DNA of 64,000 bases from Puniceicoccus vermicola (GTDB taxonomy: Bacteria; Verrucomicrobiota; Verrucomicrobiia; Opitutales; Puniceicoccaceae). Positions 54,237 to 62,577 of the stretch are shown here, piece after piece. Below the pieces are notes generated by a model. That model did no database searches and had not been told where the DNA came from. It was given only the letters and a program-made list of their open reading frames with translations. Each line of letters starts with the position of its first letter. Position 1 is the first letter of the stretch. Where the stretch lies: the NCBI RefSeq assembly GCF_014230055.1, contig NZ_JACHVA010000053.1, positions 124,001 through 188,000 on the forward strand, written 5' to 3'. The position numbers were made by a program, and so were the translations under genes.

Positions 54237-54326
54237 GACTTTCCGTTCTTAGGCTAGGTTGAGGACCGGGGGATCTTCAATCCCGGAGTTGTGGCTCGCG
54301 GGCTTATGGTGACAGAAGAAGACTCT

Positions 54327-55115
54327 TTAGAGGCGGACCCAGCGGGTAAGAATTGAGTCAATGGCTCCTGTCGCACTCCACTGGGCGAGGATCTGGTTGA
54401 CCTGACTCAGGAGTTGTTGGTTCTCCAGGTTAACTCCCCAGCACATGAGGTCTCGACTGAGGACTGGAGGGGCTACGGTGACCCCTTTACTTTGATACAG
54501 TCCAGCCATCCAATACGCTGTGGGGGCATCGTGGATAAACAGTTCGATCTCTTCGTTCATGAGTGCTTCGGTGCCTTTTTCAGCCGAGGAGTAGGTTTTG
54601 AGGGAGGCTTTGGGAAAGCTTGATTCTACTAAAAAGGCTCCGGTTGTCGCTTTCTCGGCGCCGACTTTGGCTTTGGTGGTTACAATGAATCCGGCCATGG
54701 GGTATTTTGAGGCATTCTTCAGCAGGACGAGGGCTTTTTGGCCGCTCTGCACATAGGGGGCGGTAAATGAGATGATCGCCTCTCGCTCCCGATTGTAATT
54801 CATCCCGGACATGATGATGTCGATCTTGCTTTTGCGGAGGGAGGGGATCAGGTCGCTCCATTTCATTTTAACAAACCGAACCTTCATTCCGAGTTCGTTG
54901 GCGAGGGCAACTGCGAAGTCGATCTCCAAGCCGACCAGTTTTCCGTCCTGTTCAAAGACAAAGGGGGGCATGTTTGCGGCGACGCCGACCCGCAATACTT
55001 CTGCATCGGATTTCTGATTCGACGAGGAGCCTGTCGAACCGGGATTCGGAGCGGTTTGGCAGCCTCCGAGAAGCAGGGCAAAGCAGGTAATGAAGATGCT
55101 GGTAAAGGAGCGCAT
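54327..55115 (-). CDS. Family 3 extracellular solute-binding lipoprotein
   Basis: A 262-residue protein of the SBP_bac_3 type. From ATG 55115 it has a lipoprotein signal peptide with lipobox LGGC at residues 17-20. Then VLRVGVAANMPPFVFEQDGKL, GLEIDFAVALANELGM, WSDLIPSLRKSKIDIIMSGM and REREAIISFTAPY are the usual amino-acid-binding-protein motifs. Permease and ATPase genes are not adjacent, so the transporter or sensor it serves is unknown. ATG 55142 is an alternative start. Confidence 0.9.
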   Translation of the reverse strand: MRSFTSIFITCFALLLGGCQTAPNPGSTGSSSNQKSDAEVLRVGVAANMPPFVFEQDGKLVGLEIDFAVALANELGMKVRFVKMKWSDLIPSLRKSKIDIIMSGMNYNREREAIISFTAPYVQSGQKALVLLKNASKYPMAGFIVTTKAKVGAEKATTGAFLVESSFPKASLKTYSSAEKGTEALMNEEIELFIHDAPTAYWMAGLYQSKGVTVAPPVLSRDLMCWGVNLENQQLLSQVNQILAQWSATGAIDSILTRWVRL

Positions 55116-55236
55116 AAGCCGATCAGAAATGGTGGAGAACATGGGAGAGTCCGGAGCCGTTAAATCCATAGGCTTTTCCCATGGGGTCAAGGGAAATGCA
55201 GGCGTCGCCGTGGGGGCAGCGGCATCTCCGGGCGAT

Positions 55237-56169
55237 TTATTGAGACGGTTGTTGTTGGATTGGTAAGGCTTGAAGATGATCGTCTGCCCATTGGTTTCGA
55301 AGAATCGTGAGTTGTGCAAATTGTTGCTCAATCATTGCTCTGAGGATTGGATCCCGGCTTAGTTGGGGGCGCACTGTTTCGGGTGCGTCTCGCAGGCCGC
55401 GCAGACCTTGACTGATCTCCGTAGGAGAGCTCTTGCGGAGGGGAAGACGATGCCACTTGTCTTTGCCCAAAGGGGTGGGGGCGGCGAACCGTTTTAAACC
55501 ATTTTGGCATCTTTTTATGGGGCGCGGGCTGGTTTCGAAAATGGGCGGCAGTTGGACCGGGTTGTAGCTGAGGTCCATGGATTTGCACCAATCCCACCAT
55601 TTAAATTCGTTGATTTGGCTGAACATGTGGACCGGGATCCACGGGATTCGGAGAGAGTCAGCGACGATTACGCCATGCATGGCTTCAGACAGTAGGAGCT
55701 CGCACTGGCTGATTTCGTGAAGAACTCTCTCGACCGATCCCTCCGGGTTGATGAAATGGAGGCCGTGTCTGGGGCAGTGAGTTGCCCAGTCCACGGCATG
55801 GATACTCCGATGATGGGGCATCCAGCCGATCGTGTTGCGGGTCTTCGGCGGTTCAGGAACGAAGTCTCGAATCAGGAGTCCGGGGTCGGAGAACACCATT
55901 TCTGATGGAAGGCCGAGCTCTTTCGCGGTCAAAGGGCCTCGAACTCCATAGATTTTCCAAGAGGAATCCATTCGGAGGTTTTCGTCTCCAGCCCACCCGG
56001 ATCCGAATATATACTTCTTGGGAGTAGTCGGTAGCTTGTGGTTGAGGATTGTCCCTATGCCGAGAAAGAGGCTTTCGACTTCTTCTGAAAGCAACTCGGG
56101 GGCAAGTTGAGACCAGAGCCATGGGTTAAGCTCATCTCCAAAATTTTGGTTCCTGCAGTAGTGAAGCAT
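55237..56169 (-). CDS. Polysaccharide pyruvyl transferase family protein
   Basis: A 310-residue protein with the PF04230 N-terminal hallmark CRNQNFGDELNPWLW, then FLGIGTILNH, GVRGPLTAKELGLP and SEAMHGVIVADSLRIPW. The family adds pyruvate ketals to surface glycans. ATG 56169 places the hallmark near the N-terminus as in relatives; longer readings to 56445 run into the opposite-strand VWA gene start and look unconserved. No neighbouring glycosyltransferases, so its glycan is unknown. Confidence 0.82.
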   Translation of the reverse strand: MLHYCRNQNFGDELNPWLWSQLAPELLSEEVESLFLGIGTILNHKLPTTPKKYIFGSGWAGDENLRMDSSWKIYGVRGPLTAKELGLPSEMVFSDPGLLIRDFVPEPPKTRNTIGWMPHHRSIHAVDWATHCPRHGLHFINPEGSVERVLHEISQCELLLSEAMHGVIVADSLRIPWIPVHMFSQINEFKWWDWCKSMDLSYNPVQLPPIFETSPRPIKRCQNGLKRFAAPTPLGKDKWHRLPLRKSSPTEISQGLRGLRDAPETVRPQLSRDPILRAMIEQQFAQLTILRNQWADDHLQALPIQQQPSQ

Positions 56170-56371
56170 CCGAGCGAGTTGATCTCTGCTTTGTAGCGGG
56201 AGGGGTGAGTCGATTCCAAGAATATTCGAAGATAGTCGAAACTGGGCATGACAGAAACCTGACATTCTTCTGACGGAGCCCTGACGACATTCTCCGCGTG
56301 ATTGGGCACAATGGAGGAGTAAATCACGAGGCCGCCCGAGAACGGCGGTCGATATAACAAAAGGAAATCTC

Positions 56372-57721
56372 ATGAAACTTATCCAAAAATATTTATGCAG
56401 AGCGTCAGTCCTCGTTGGGTTGCTCGGCTCTATTTCATTTCTCACTGCCGGTTCACCCCAAGAGCCGATCCGGGTCGACGCCCGTTTAGACCGTCCGGTA
56501 GTCTACGCCAATCAGAGTGGGAAGGTGGTTGTCCAAATCGAGTTGCAGCCCGAGAAGATCGCTTCTTCCCAAGAGAGGGCTCCGGTCAACTTAGGCTTGG
56601 TTCTGGACCGGTCGGGTTCGATGCGAGGAGAAAAGATGCGGCAGGCGATTGAGGCGGCACGACTTGCGGTGTCTCAGCTGGGGCCTCAAGACATCATCTC
56701 GGTGGTGATCTACGACAATGAGATCGATACCATCGCACCCGCAGGAAAGGCGGCGCGGGAGTATCGGGAGAGCATTCGAAGGGAGCTTTCATTAGTCACT
56801 CCCCGAGGCAATACGGCGATCTATGGAGGCCTAACTCAGGCAGCGGCCGAACTGCGAAAGTTCGGCAAGGAAGGATATGTGAATCGGTTGATCCTCCTCT
56901 CTGATGGACTCGCGAACGAGGGTCCTAGTGCTCCTTCTGATTTTGGGCGTCTGGCCCGGGCTTTTGCGAATGAAGACTTCATTGTGAGCACCATCGGGCT
57001 GGGGCTCGACTTCAACGAGGACATCATGACGACGCTCGCTGCCGCTGGGCAGGGGAATACCTATTTCGTCGAAACCGCCCGGGATCTGCCCCGCATTTTT
57101 GAGCGGGAACTCGGAGACGTATTGAGCGTGGCTGCGACTGATATCGAAATCACCATTCGCAGTCGTGAGGGCATCAAGGTTCTACGGGGAATTGGGCGCG
57201 AGGCCGAGGTGGAAGGCGGTCGAGTCGCCCGGGTTCGCATGCCTCAGGTCTATGGCGGATTGGACAAACTGGCTCTTGTCGAGCTCGAGGTTCCCGCGGG
57301 GGAAGCGGGTGAGCGCCGAGAGTTGATTGATGTCGAGGTCTCCTACCGTCCGGCAAGTGGCGGCGAAATGCGGCGGCAGCAACTGGTTGTGCCGGTGACT
57401 TATTCGGCGGCTCAGGAAGAGGTGGCAAAAGCGGTCCAAGAAGAGGTCGTGGTCAACGTAGCCGAGAACCGGATTGCAGAATCCAAGGTGCAAGCAATTG
57501 CCTATGCCGATGCGGGTGACCTCCAGAGTGCCGGAGGGATCCTGCGCGCCGCTGCCGAAGATTTGCATCGAGATTACGACGGGTATGCGGTGGACGATGA
57601 GGTTTCTTCGGTGAGCGCAACCACGGAGACTGAGGCCGACGAAATTGAGAGTTCAGGACTCTCGAATCGCAAGCGTAAGGAGTATCGCTCTGACAGTTAT
57701 CAAACCGTGAACCAACAGTAA
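56372..57721 (+). CDS. Secreted von Willebrand factor A domain protein
   Basis: A 449-residue protein with a signal peptide (about 1-27) and one VWA domain (about 68-255). The MIDAS motif is DRSGSM, with the Thr in SLVTPRGNTAIYGG and the Asp in LLSDGLANEG. After it comes a beta-rich segment and a Glu-rich C-terminus. VWA domains bind ligands in a metal-dependent way. It precedes a histidine kinase and regulator on the same strand (gap 210 bases), so it may be a sensed or regulated factor; that link is inference. Confidence 0.87.
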   Translation: MKLIQKYLCRASVLVGLLGSISFLTAGSPQEPIRVDARLDRPVVYANQSGKVVVQIELQPEKIASSQERAPVNLGLVLDRSGSMRGEKMRQAIEAARLAVSQLGPQDIISVVIYDNEIDTIAPAGKAAREYRESIRRELSLVTPRGNTAIYGGLTQAAAELRKFGKEGYVNRLILLSDGLANEGPSAPSDFGRLARAFANEDFIVSTIGLGLDFNEDIMTTLAAAGQGNTYFVETARDLPRIFERELGDVLSVAATDIEITIRSREGIKVLRGIGREAEVEGGRVARVRMPQVYGGLDKLALVELEVPAGEAGERRELIDVEVSYRPASGGEMRRQQLVVPVTYSAAQEEVAKAVQEEVVVNVAENRIAESKVQAIAYADAGDLQSAGGILRAAAEDLHRDYDGYAVDDEVSSVSATTETEADEIESSGLSNRKRKEYRSDSYQTVNQQ

Positions 57722-57753
57722 GCCGGAGAAATCGGCCGTTGCAGCCGGAATCA

Positions 57754-57784
57754 GCTGCCCTTGGGTTCGGTGCCCGAGGGCGGC
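57754..57784 (+). other. Stable hairpin between VWA and kinase genes
   Basis: GCTGCCCTTGGG (57754-57765) and CCCGAGGGCGGC (57773-57784) pair over 12 positions with two wobble pairs around a seven-base loop. No T-run follows, so it is not a standard intrinsic terminator; it may mark an mRNA processing or stability site. Confidence 0.5.
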
Positions 57785-57931
57785 TCGTTCTCTCCTTGGG
57801 AGGAAGTATTCTTTTTCCGTTCTTGCGATTCTGGGTAAGAGAGGGTCTGAAGGTCTTCTGTTTGCAATGGGTTGTCGCAACCTCTCCGAGCTGGTCTCCT
57901 TCCCAATTACCCGCTTCACTTTACTTCTTCG

Positions 57932-60193
57932 ATGAAACTGCGCCCCGTACATCTCGTTTGGTTGCTCCTCCTGGGGGCGACTCTCGCCATGGGGGCGGTG
58001 GCGTTTTGGCTGTTGGGCCGGGAAGCGAAGCGGGTGGAAGACCTCGCTCGCGAAACGCTGGTCAATCGGGCTACGACCGTCGCCGACAATCTTGATTTTC
58101 TGGTGTCGGAGATTCGTTCGGGGGTGGGAGAGTCGCTCTACGCGCTAGCTGATGCTGGAGATCGAAGGGGGGCGATGGCGCGACTGGTGGCCTCCAATCC
58201 TTTCATTGCCGCGGGGTTTCAAATGCGAGAAACGGACGGAGTCACTTTCTGGTTTGGAGACCGTGGGACCCTCCCGGATCCGTCTCAGGTGCTGACGCCC
58301 CAGATTCTCAGCGAAGAACGCATCGTCGATACGTTGGAAGAAGAAACCCCCGCACCGGTCGGTGAAGTGCAGAAGGTAGAGGGAGATCTTTCCCGGACTC
58401 GCTCGCAGGCACCGACGGATCGCTTGGAGGAGTCGAAGGTGCAGCCGGAAATTCTCTCTTTCCGTGATATTGAGGAGGGTCGTATGGACGACGAGGGGCA
58501 GAGCGCCGCTGTGGAATCTCGCAAAGCGAAGTCAGCCCTCAAGCAGCAGATCGCGGTGGTGCGGGAGCTGAATGTAGCCAACCGACGAGAGATTTTCGAA
58601 GCGCAACAGGCTGAGATTTCAACGGAAGCGGATGAGGGGGAGGTGATTTTGGCTGAGAACTTCCGTGAAGGTCGTCTTGGGAGGTCAGCTTCCAAGACGG
58701 CCTCAGGCCAGGTTTTGGCTGACTCCGACACAGCCCCTGAGACCTTGACGGAATCGGAAGTGGCGGAGGAACCGGCAGCGCCGCTCAAGAAGGACGGCTC
58801 GATGACCCAGGGACCGGATGTAAGCTCGCTCTTGGGGGTCGCGGCTTTCGATGAAGCGGATCAAAACGCCAGCCGAGATGATCCTGGGTCGAGCGTTGGG
58901 GGCGGGGAGAGTTCGAATTCTGCGGATTACGACATGGCAGAGCTGTTTGGGGTTTCGCCCCCTTCAGAGAGTCCTGTGAAAGATGCTTCGGAAGGAAAAA
59001 ATGAAACTACCGGAGACTACGATCTCGCATCCTTATTCGGTTTTTCGCCCGCGAAAGAGGAACTCCCGGAGCCCATGCCGGTTTCTGGATGGTTGACGGA
59101 CTCCGTTGAAGGTCAGGAAAGCCAGTTGGGGTGGATCCGTTTTCCGGCGGATAATTTGGTTCTGGGGGCTTGGCTCGATCCGGCGGCCATCGACGCAGAG
59201 CTGGCCAAGGCGGTTTATCTCAACGAGCGGGAAGGATTGAGAATCACCTTAATCCGACCGGATGGAGAGATTCTGCAGGCGGGACATGAGGAGGATTCCT
59301 CTTCCGTTGATTCCATTGAAATCCCGGTGGGTCCGTCTCTGGCGGGGTGGCGTTTGCGGGCTTTCGAAACCGGGGGAAACCCGTTTGGGCAGAGCTTTCG
59401 AGTTCTCGGAGCGGTCGTGGTGTCAGGGTTGGTTCTGGCAATCCTTTCGGCTGGGAGTCTCCTCCTCCGTCAATCTCGTAAAGACGCCCTCGAGGCCCAG
59501 CGGAAAACGACTTTCGTCGCCAACGTTTCTCATGAACTCAAGACGCCTCTCACAGGCATCCGAATGTTTGCCGAAATGCTGGCGGAAGGTCGGGTGGAGG
59601 ATCCGGTGAAGCAAAGCCGATACTTGGAGCGGATTTCGGCAGAAACCCAACGATTGGGGAGACTGGTGAACAATGTTCTCGATTTCAGCCGTCTGGATCG
59701 GAAGAAGCGCGACTTTCGGCTGGAGACTCGGGACCTCGTGGAAGAGGTGCGGTCTTTTCTGGAAATGCAAGGGTCGCGGTTGGCGGAGGAGGGGCTCTCC
59801 GTTGAGTTTGTCCCGCCCAATCGCCCGGTTCCTGTCGCCGTGGATCCCGATGCACTGGAGCAAATTCTCCTCAACCTCGTCGATAACGCGGTCAAATATG
59901 CTTCCGACGGGGTGCGCGTCTGCATCGAAGTCGACCCGGGTGCGACCGGAGTGGAGTTGCGGGTTCGCGATTTCGGTCCCGGGATTCCTCCGCGTGAGCG
60001 AGAGCGGGTCTTTCAGGCCTTCCACCGCGTGGATGACCGCTTGACCAGTGAACAGTCTGGATGTGGGCTTGGATTGAGCATCGGAATGCGTCTGGCCGCG
60101 GGCATGGGGATCGATCTTTTGTTGGAGGAGAACCATCCCCGGGGCTGTTGTTTTATTCTCCGATGGCGGAGTGATCGAAAGGCAAAAGCATGA
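57932..60193 (+). CDS. Sensor histidine kinase with long extracytoplasmic region
   Basis: A 753-residue kinase. Transmembrane helices at about 7-29 and 490-513 enclose about 460 extracytoplasmic residues, including a long acidic low-complexity stretch (about 130-400) with a recurring motif: DVSSLLGV, DYDMAELFGVSP, DYDLASLFGFSP. The cytoplasmic part has the H-box FVANVSHELKTPLTGIRMFAE, N-box NLVDNAVKYASD, and G1/G2 FGPGIPPRERERVF and CGLGLSIG. The ATG at 57932 gives a clean anchor. It overlaps the response regulator by four bases. The length of the disordered insert is unusual. Confidence 0.92.
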   Translation: MKLRPVHLVWLLLLGATLAMGAVAFWLLGREAKRVEDLARETLVNRATTVADNLDFLVSEIRSGVGESLYALADAGDRRGAMARLVASNPFIAAGFQMRETDGVTFWFGDRGTLPDPSQVLTPQILSEERIVDTLEEETPAPVGEVQKVEGDLSRTRSQAPTDRLEESKVQPEILSFRDIEEGRMDDEGQSAAVESRKAKSALKQQIAVVRELNVANRREIFEAQQAEISTEADEGEVILAENFREGRLGRSASKTASGQVLADSDTAPETLTESEVAEEPAAPLKKDGSMTQGPDVSSLLGVAAFDEADQNASRDDPGSSVGGGESSNSADYDMAELFGVSPPSESPVKDASEGKNETTGDYDLASLFGFSPAKEELPEPMPVSGWLTDSVEGQESQLGWIRFPADNLVLGAWLDPAAIDAELAKAVYLNEREGLRITLIRPDGEILQAGHEEDSSSVDSIEIPVGPSLAGWRLRAFETGGNPFGQSFRVLGAVVVSGLVLAILSAGSLLLRQSRKDALEAQRKTTFVANVSHELKTPLTGIRMFAEMLAEGRVEDPVKQSRYLERISAETQRLGRLVNNVLDFSRLDRKKRDFRLETRDLVEEVRSFLEMQGSRLAEEGLSVEFVPPNRPVPVAVDPDALEQILLNLVDNAVKYASDGVRVCIEVDPGATGVELRVRDFGPGIPPRERERVFQAFHRVDDRLTSEQSGCGLGLSIGMRLAAGMGIDLLLEENHPRGCCFILRWRSDRKAKA

Positions 60194-60918
60194 GCGAAGG
60201 CAGATTTACAATTTTGGTGGCGGAGGACGATGCGAGCATTCGCCTGGGATTGACGGACACCCTCGAGACGGAGGGCTATCGGGTTGCGGTGGCGGCTAAT
60301 GGGGAAGAGGCCCTGAGGAGATTTCGTTCCGAAACTCCAGATCTGGTGCTGCTCGACGTTATGATGCCGCGGATGAGTGGCTATGACGTCTGCCGCGAGA
60401 TCAGGGGGAAGAATCGAGAAGTGCCGATCTTGATGCTCACCGCCAAGGGAGAGGAGATTGATAAAGTCCTGGGCCTGGAGCTGGGTGCAGACGACTACAT
60501 CACCAAGCCGTTTGGTATCCGGGAATTGTTGGCGCGTGTCGCTGCAGCGTTGAGACGGAGTCGATTGAAGAGTGCACCTGCCGAAGCGCGTGACCCAGTC
60601 GAACCGTTCCCTTTCGGCACAGCGGTGGTCGAGCCAGGCCTGCGGGAATTGAAAAGAGGTGACGAGAAAATTTCACTGACCCAGTTGGAGTCCCGTCTCA
60701 TCCTCGCTTTTCATCGCAATCCCGATCGAGCTCTCAGCCGAGATCATCTTCTCAACGAAGCCTGGGGTATCGATTATTGCGGGACGACCCGTACCCTGGA
60801 TCAGCATGTTTCCCAGCTACGGAAAAAAATCGAGCTAGACCCGGCTCGGCCTGAGTTTATTCTCACGGTTCATGGCCTAGGATACCGGTATCGTCCAGTG
60901 GGGGATCAAGAGGGTTGA
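60190..60918 (+). CDS. OmpR-family response regulator
   Basis: A 242-residue regulator: receiver domain (residues 6-120) with phospho-acceptor in DLVLLDVMMPRMSGYDV, acidic pair EDDAS, and the Lys of DDYITKPFG. A linker follows, then a winged-helix domain (about 145-237) with SRDHLLNEAWGIDY, RTLDQHVSQLRKKIE and ILTVHGLGYRYRPV. Its ATG overlaps the kinase stop, so the two form one two-component system. Targets are not visible. Confidence 0.95.
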   Translation: MSEGRFTILVAEDDASIRLGLTDTLETEGYRVAVAANGEEALRRFRSETPDLVLLDVMMPRMSGYDVCREIRGKNREVPILMLTAKGEEIDKVLGLELGADDYITKPFGIRELLARVAAALRRSRLKSAPAEARDPVEPFPFGTAVVEPGLRELKRGDEKISLTQLESRLILAFHRNPDRALSRDHLLNEAWGIDYCGTTRTLDQHVSQLRKKIELDPARPEFILTVHGLGYRYRPVGDQEG

Positions 60919-60962
60919 ATTGTTTTTTTTTCGAAGGTTTGATCGTTTGATGAGATTCTCGA

Positions 60963-60992
60963 TCTAGTCTTGGGACTCATTTGTCTAGTCTT
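60963..60992. repeat. Direct repeat upstream of sulfatase
   Basis: TCTAGTCTTG occurs at 60963-60972 and again at 60983-60992, exactly two helical turns apart. A small hairpin GACCT/AGGTC follows (60993-61007). This spacing suits tandem regulator binding. It lies after the regulator gene and about 170 bases before the sulfatase. Confidence 0.4.
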
Positions 60993-61160
60993 GACCTTTT
61001 CGAGGTCGGAGAGTTAACCGGATTCGTCAGGCTCTTCGCTTCAAGGGGATTTCACACTGTTGTCCTCTGATGGTATTCACAGCGTCGAGCCATCTGTGTT
61101 TATCGATTTTTAAACCTTTGATCCATTGCTGGAAGGAACGAAGTCCTCTGTTTGTAAATT

Positions 61161-62543
61161 ATGAAAAAGTCCCCGATTAACTTGTTATTTGTATTCAGTG
61201 ACCAACATCGTTGGTGTGATTTGGGTTGTTATGGAAACTCTGATGTCATTAGCCCGAATATCGACGCTTTTGCTTCCGAGGGGCTGCGATTTGATCAGTG
61301 CTATTCCAATTGTCCACTTTGTGTGCCGGCACGAGGTAACTTATTAACAGGACTTCACTCGATGCGTCATGGAGCAGTTGCGAACGATTTGCCGATCGAT
61401 ACAGACTTAGAAAGTGTCGCTCATGTTTTGAACCGGGCTGGCCACGAGAGTGGATATATCGGAAAGTGGCATTTAGCGGGTGTCCCTCGCGATCAATCCG
61501 TTCCGGCCGAAGAACGTATGGGATTTCAATCGTGGAAGGTGAGGCAGTGCAGTCACGATTATTTGAATCCGGAGTATCATGACGAATCCGGAGTTTTGCA
61601 TAAGGTCCCTGGCTATGAACCAGAAATTCAGACAGATCTAGCGAAGAGCTTTATCAGTGAGAATCAGTCCAATCCGTGGGGTCTAGTATTGTCCTGGGGC
61701 CCTCCGCATGACCCATATGACAAGGTTCCGGAAAAATACAGAAAGTTATTCGATCCAGAAAAACTCAAGTTGAGGCCGAACGTTCCGGAAATGATTCGAC
61801 ACAACCTGAAAAAAGAGGTTTCCCAGGAAACGATCCGGGAATGGATGGCGGGTTATTATGCTCACATTGCGGGTTTGGACGAGCAATTTGGTCGACTGGT
61901 TCAGCATGTGAAAGACTTGGGATTATGGGAAAATACACTGATTGTTTATACCAGCGACCATGGAGATCTCTTGGGAAGCCAAGGACTTACCTTGAAACAA
62001 CTGCCTTATGAGGAATCTGCGCACATCCCCCTGATTCTCGGAGGAGGAGTTCCTGAGCTGCGTCAAGGGGAATGCAAGGAACTGATTGGTTTTGTCGATT
62101 TATTCCCGACATTGCTGGGCATGATGGGGCTTTCGTATTCAACGGAAATTGATGGCTCGGACCTTTCGCAGTTGTTGCGGTGCGAATCAGCAAAGGGGCG
62201 GGAGGAGATCTACCTATATAATCCGATCCCATGCCATCATGGAGTGGATCGCGGAGATGGTTGTTGGAGGGCCATTCGTAAGGGGAATCATGTCTTTGCT
62301 TTGAACCTGGACGATGATTCGGACTGGTTCCTATACGACGTGGTTCAAGATCCTTTCCAACTGAACAACCTTCTAGGAAAATCAGAAGAGGATGATCGGG
62401 TAGCCAGCGAATTGCGTAGGGATTTGATGAGGGAGGTGGGTCGGTATGATGCGGCTCTTCCGTGGCCAGAGTTGATCGATCAGTTGGGTCTTCGAGATCG
62501 ATGGAATACCAGTCAGCGCTATTTTGATTTACCGGAAATGTAG
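61161..62543 (+). CDS. Type I sulfatase (formylglycine, Cys-type)
   Basis: A 460-residue arylsulfatase-like enzyme. The maturation motif is CVPAR followed by GNLLTG, with C54 to be converted to formylglycine; metal ligands appear in VFSDQHRWCDLGCYG and YTSDHGDLLGSQG; IGKWHLAG is also typical. There is no signal peptide, so it would act in the cytoplasm, or the start lies elsewhere. It probably releases sulfate from imported glycan fragments. The convergent LacI gene is 34 bases away. Confidence 0.92.
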   Translation: MKKSPINLLFVFSDQHRWCDLGCYGNSDVISPNIDAFASEGLRFDQCYSNCPLCVPARGNLLTGLHSMRHGAVANDLPIDTDLESVAHVLNRAGHESGYIGKWHLAGVPRDQSVPAEERMGFQSWKVRQCSHDYLNPEYHDESGVLHKVPGYEPEIQTDLAKSFISENQSNPWGLVLSWGPPHDPYDKVPEKYRKLFDPEKLKLRPNVPEMIRHNLKKEVSQETIREWMAGYYAHIAGLDEQFGRLVQHVKDLGLWENTLIVYTSDHGDLLGSQGLTLKQLPYEESAHIPLILGGGVPELRQGECKELIGFVDLFPTLLGMMGLSYSTEIDGSDLSQLLRCESAKGREEIYLYNPIPCHHGVDRGDGCWRAIRKGNHVFALNLDDDSDWFLYDVVQDPFQLNNLLGKSEEDDRVASELRRDLMREVGRYDAALPWPELIDQLGLRDRWNTSQRYFDLPEM

Positions 62544-62577
62544 GATAGGGCCGGTCTATCGGCTGGAGAACTTTGTT

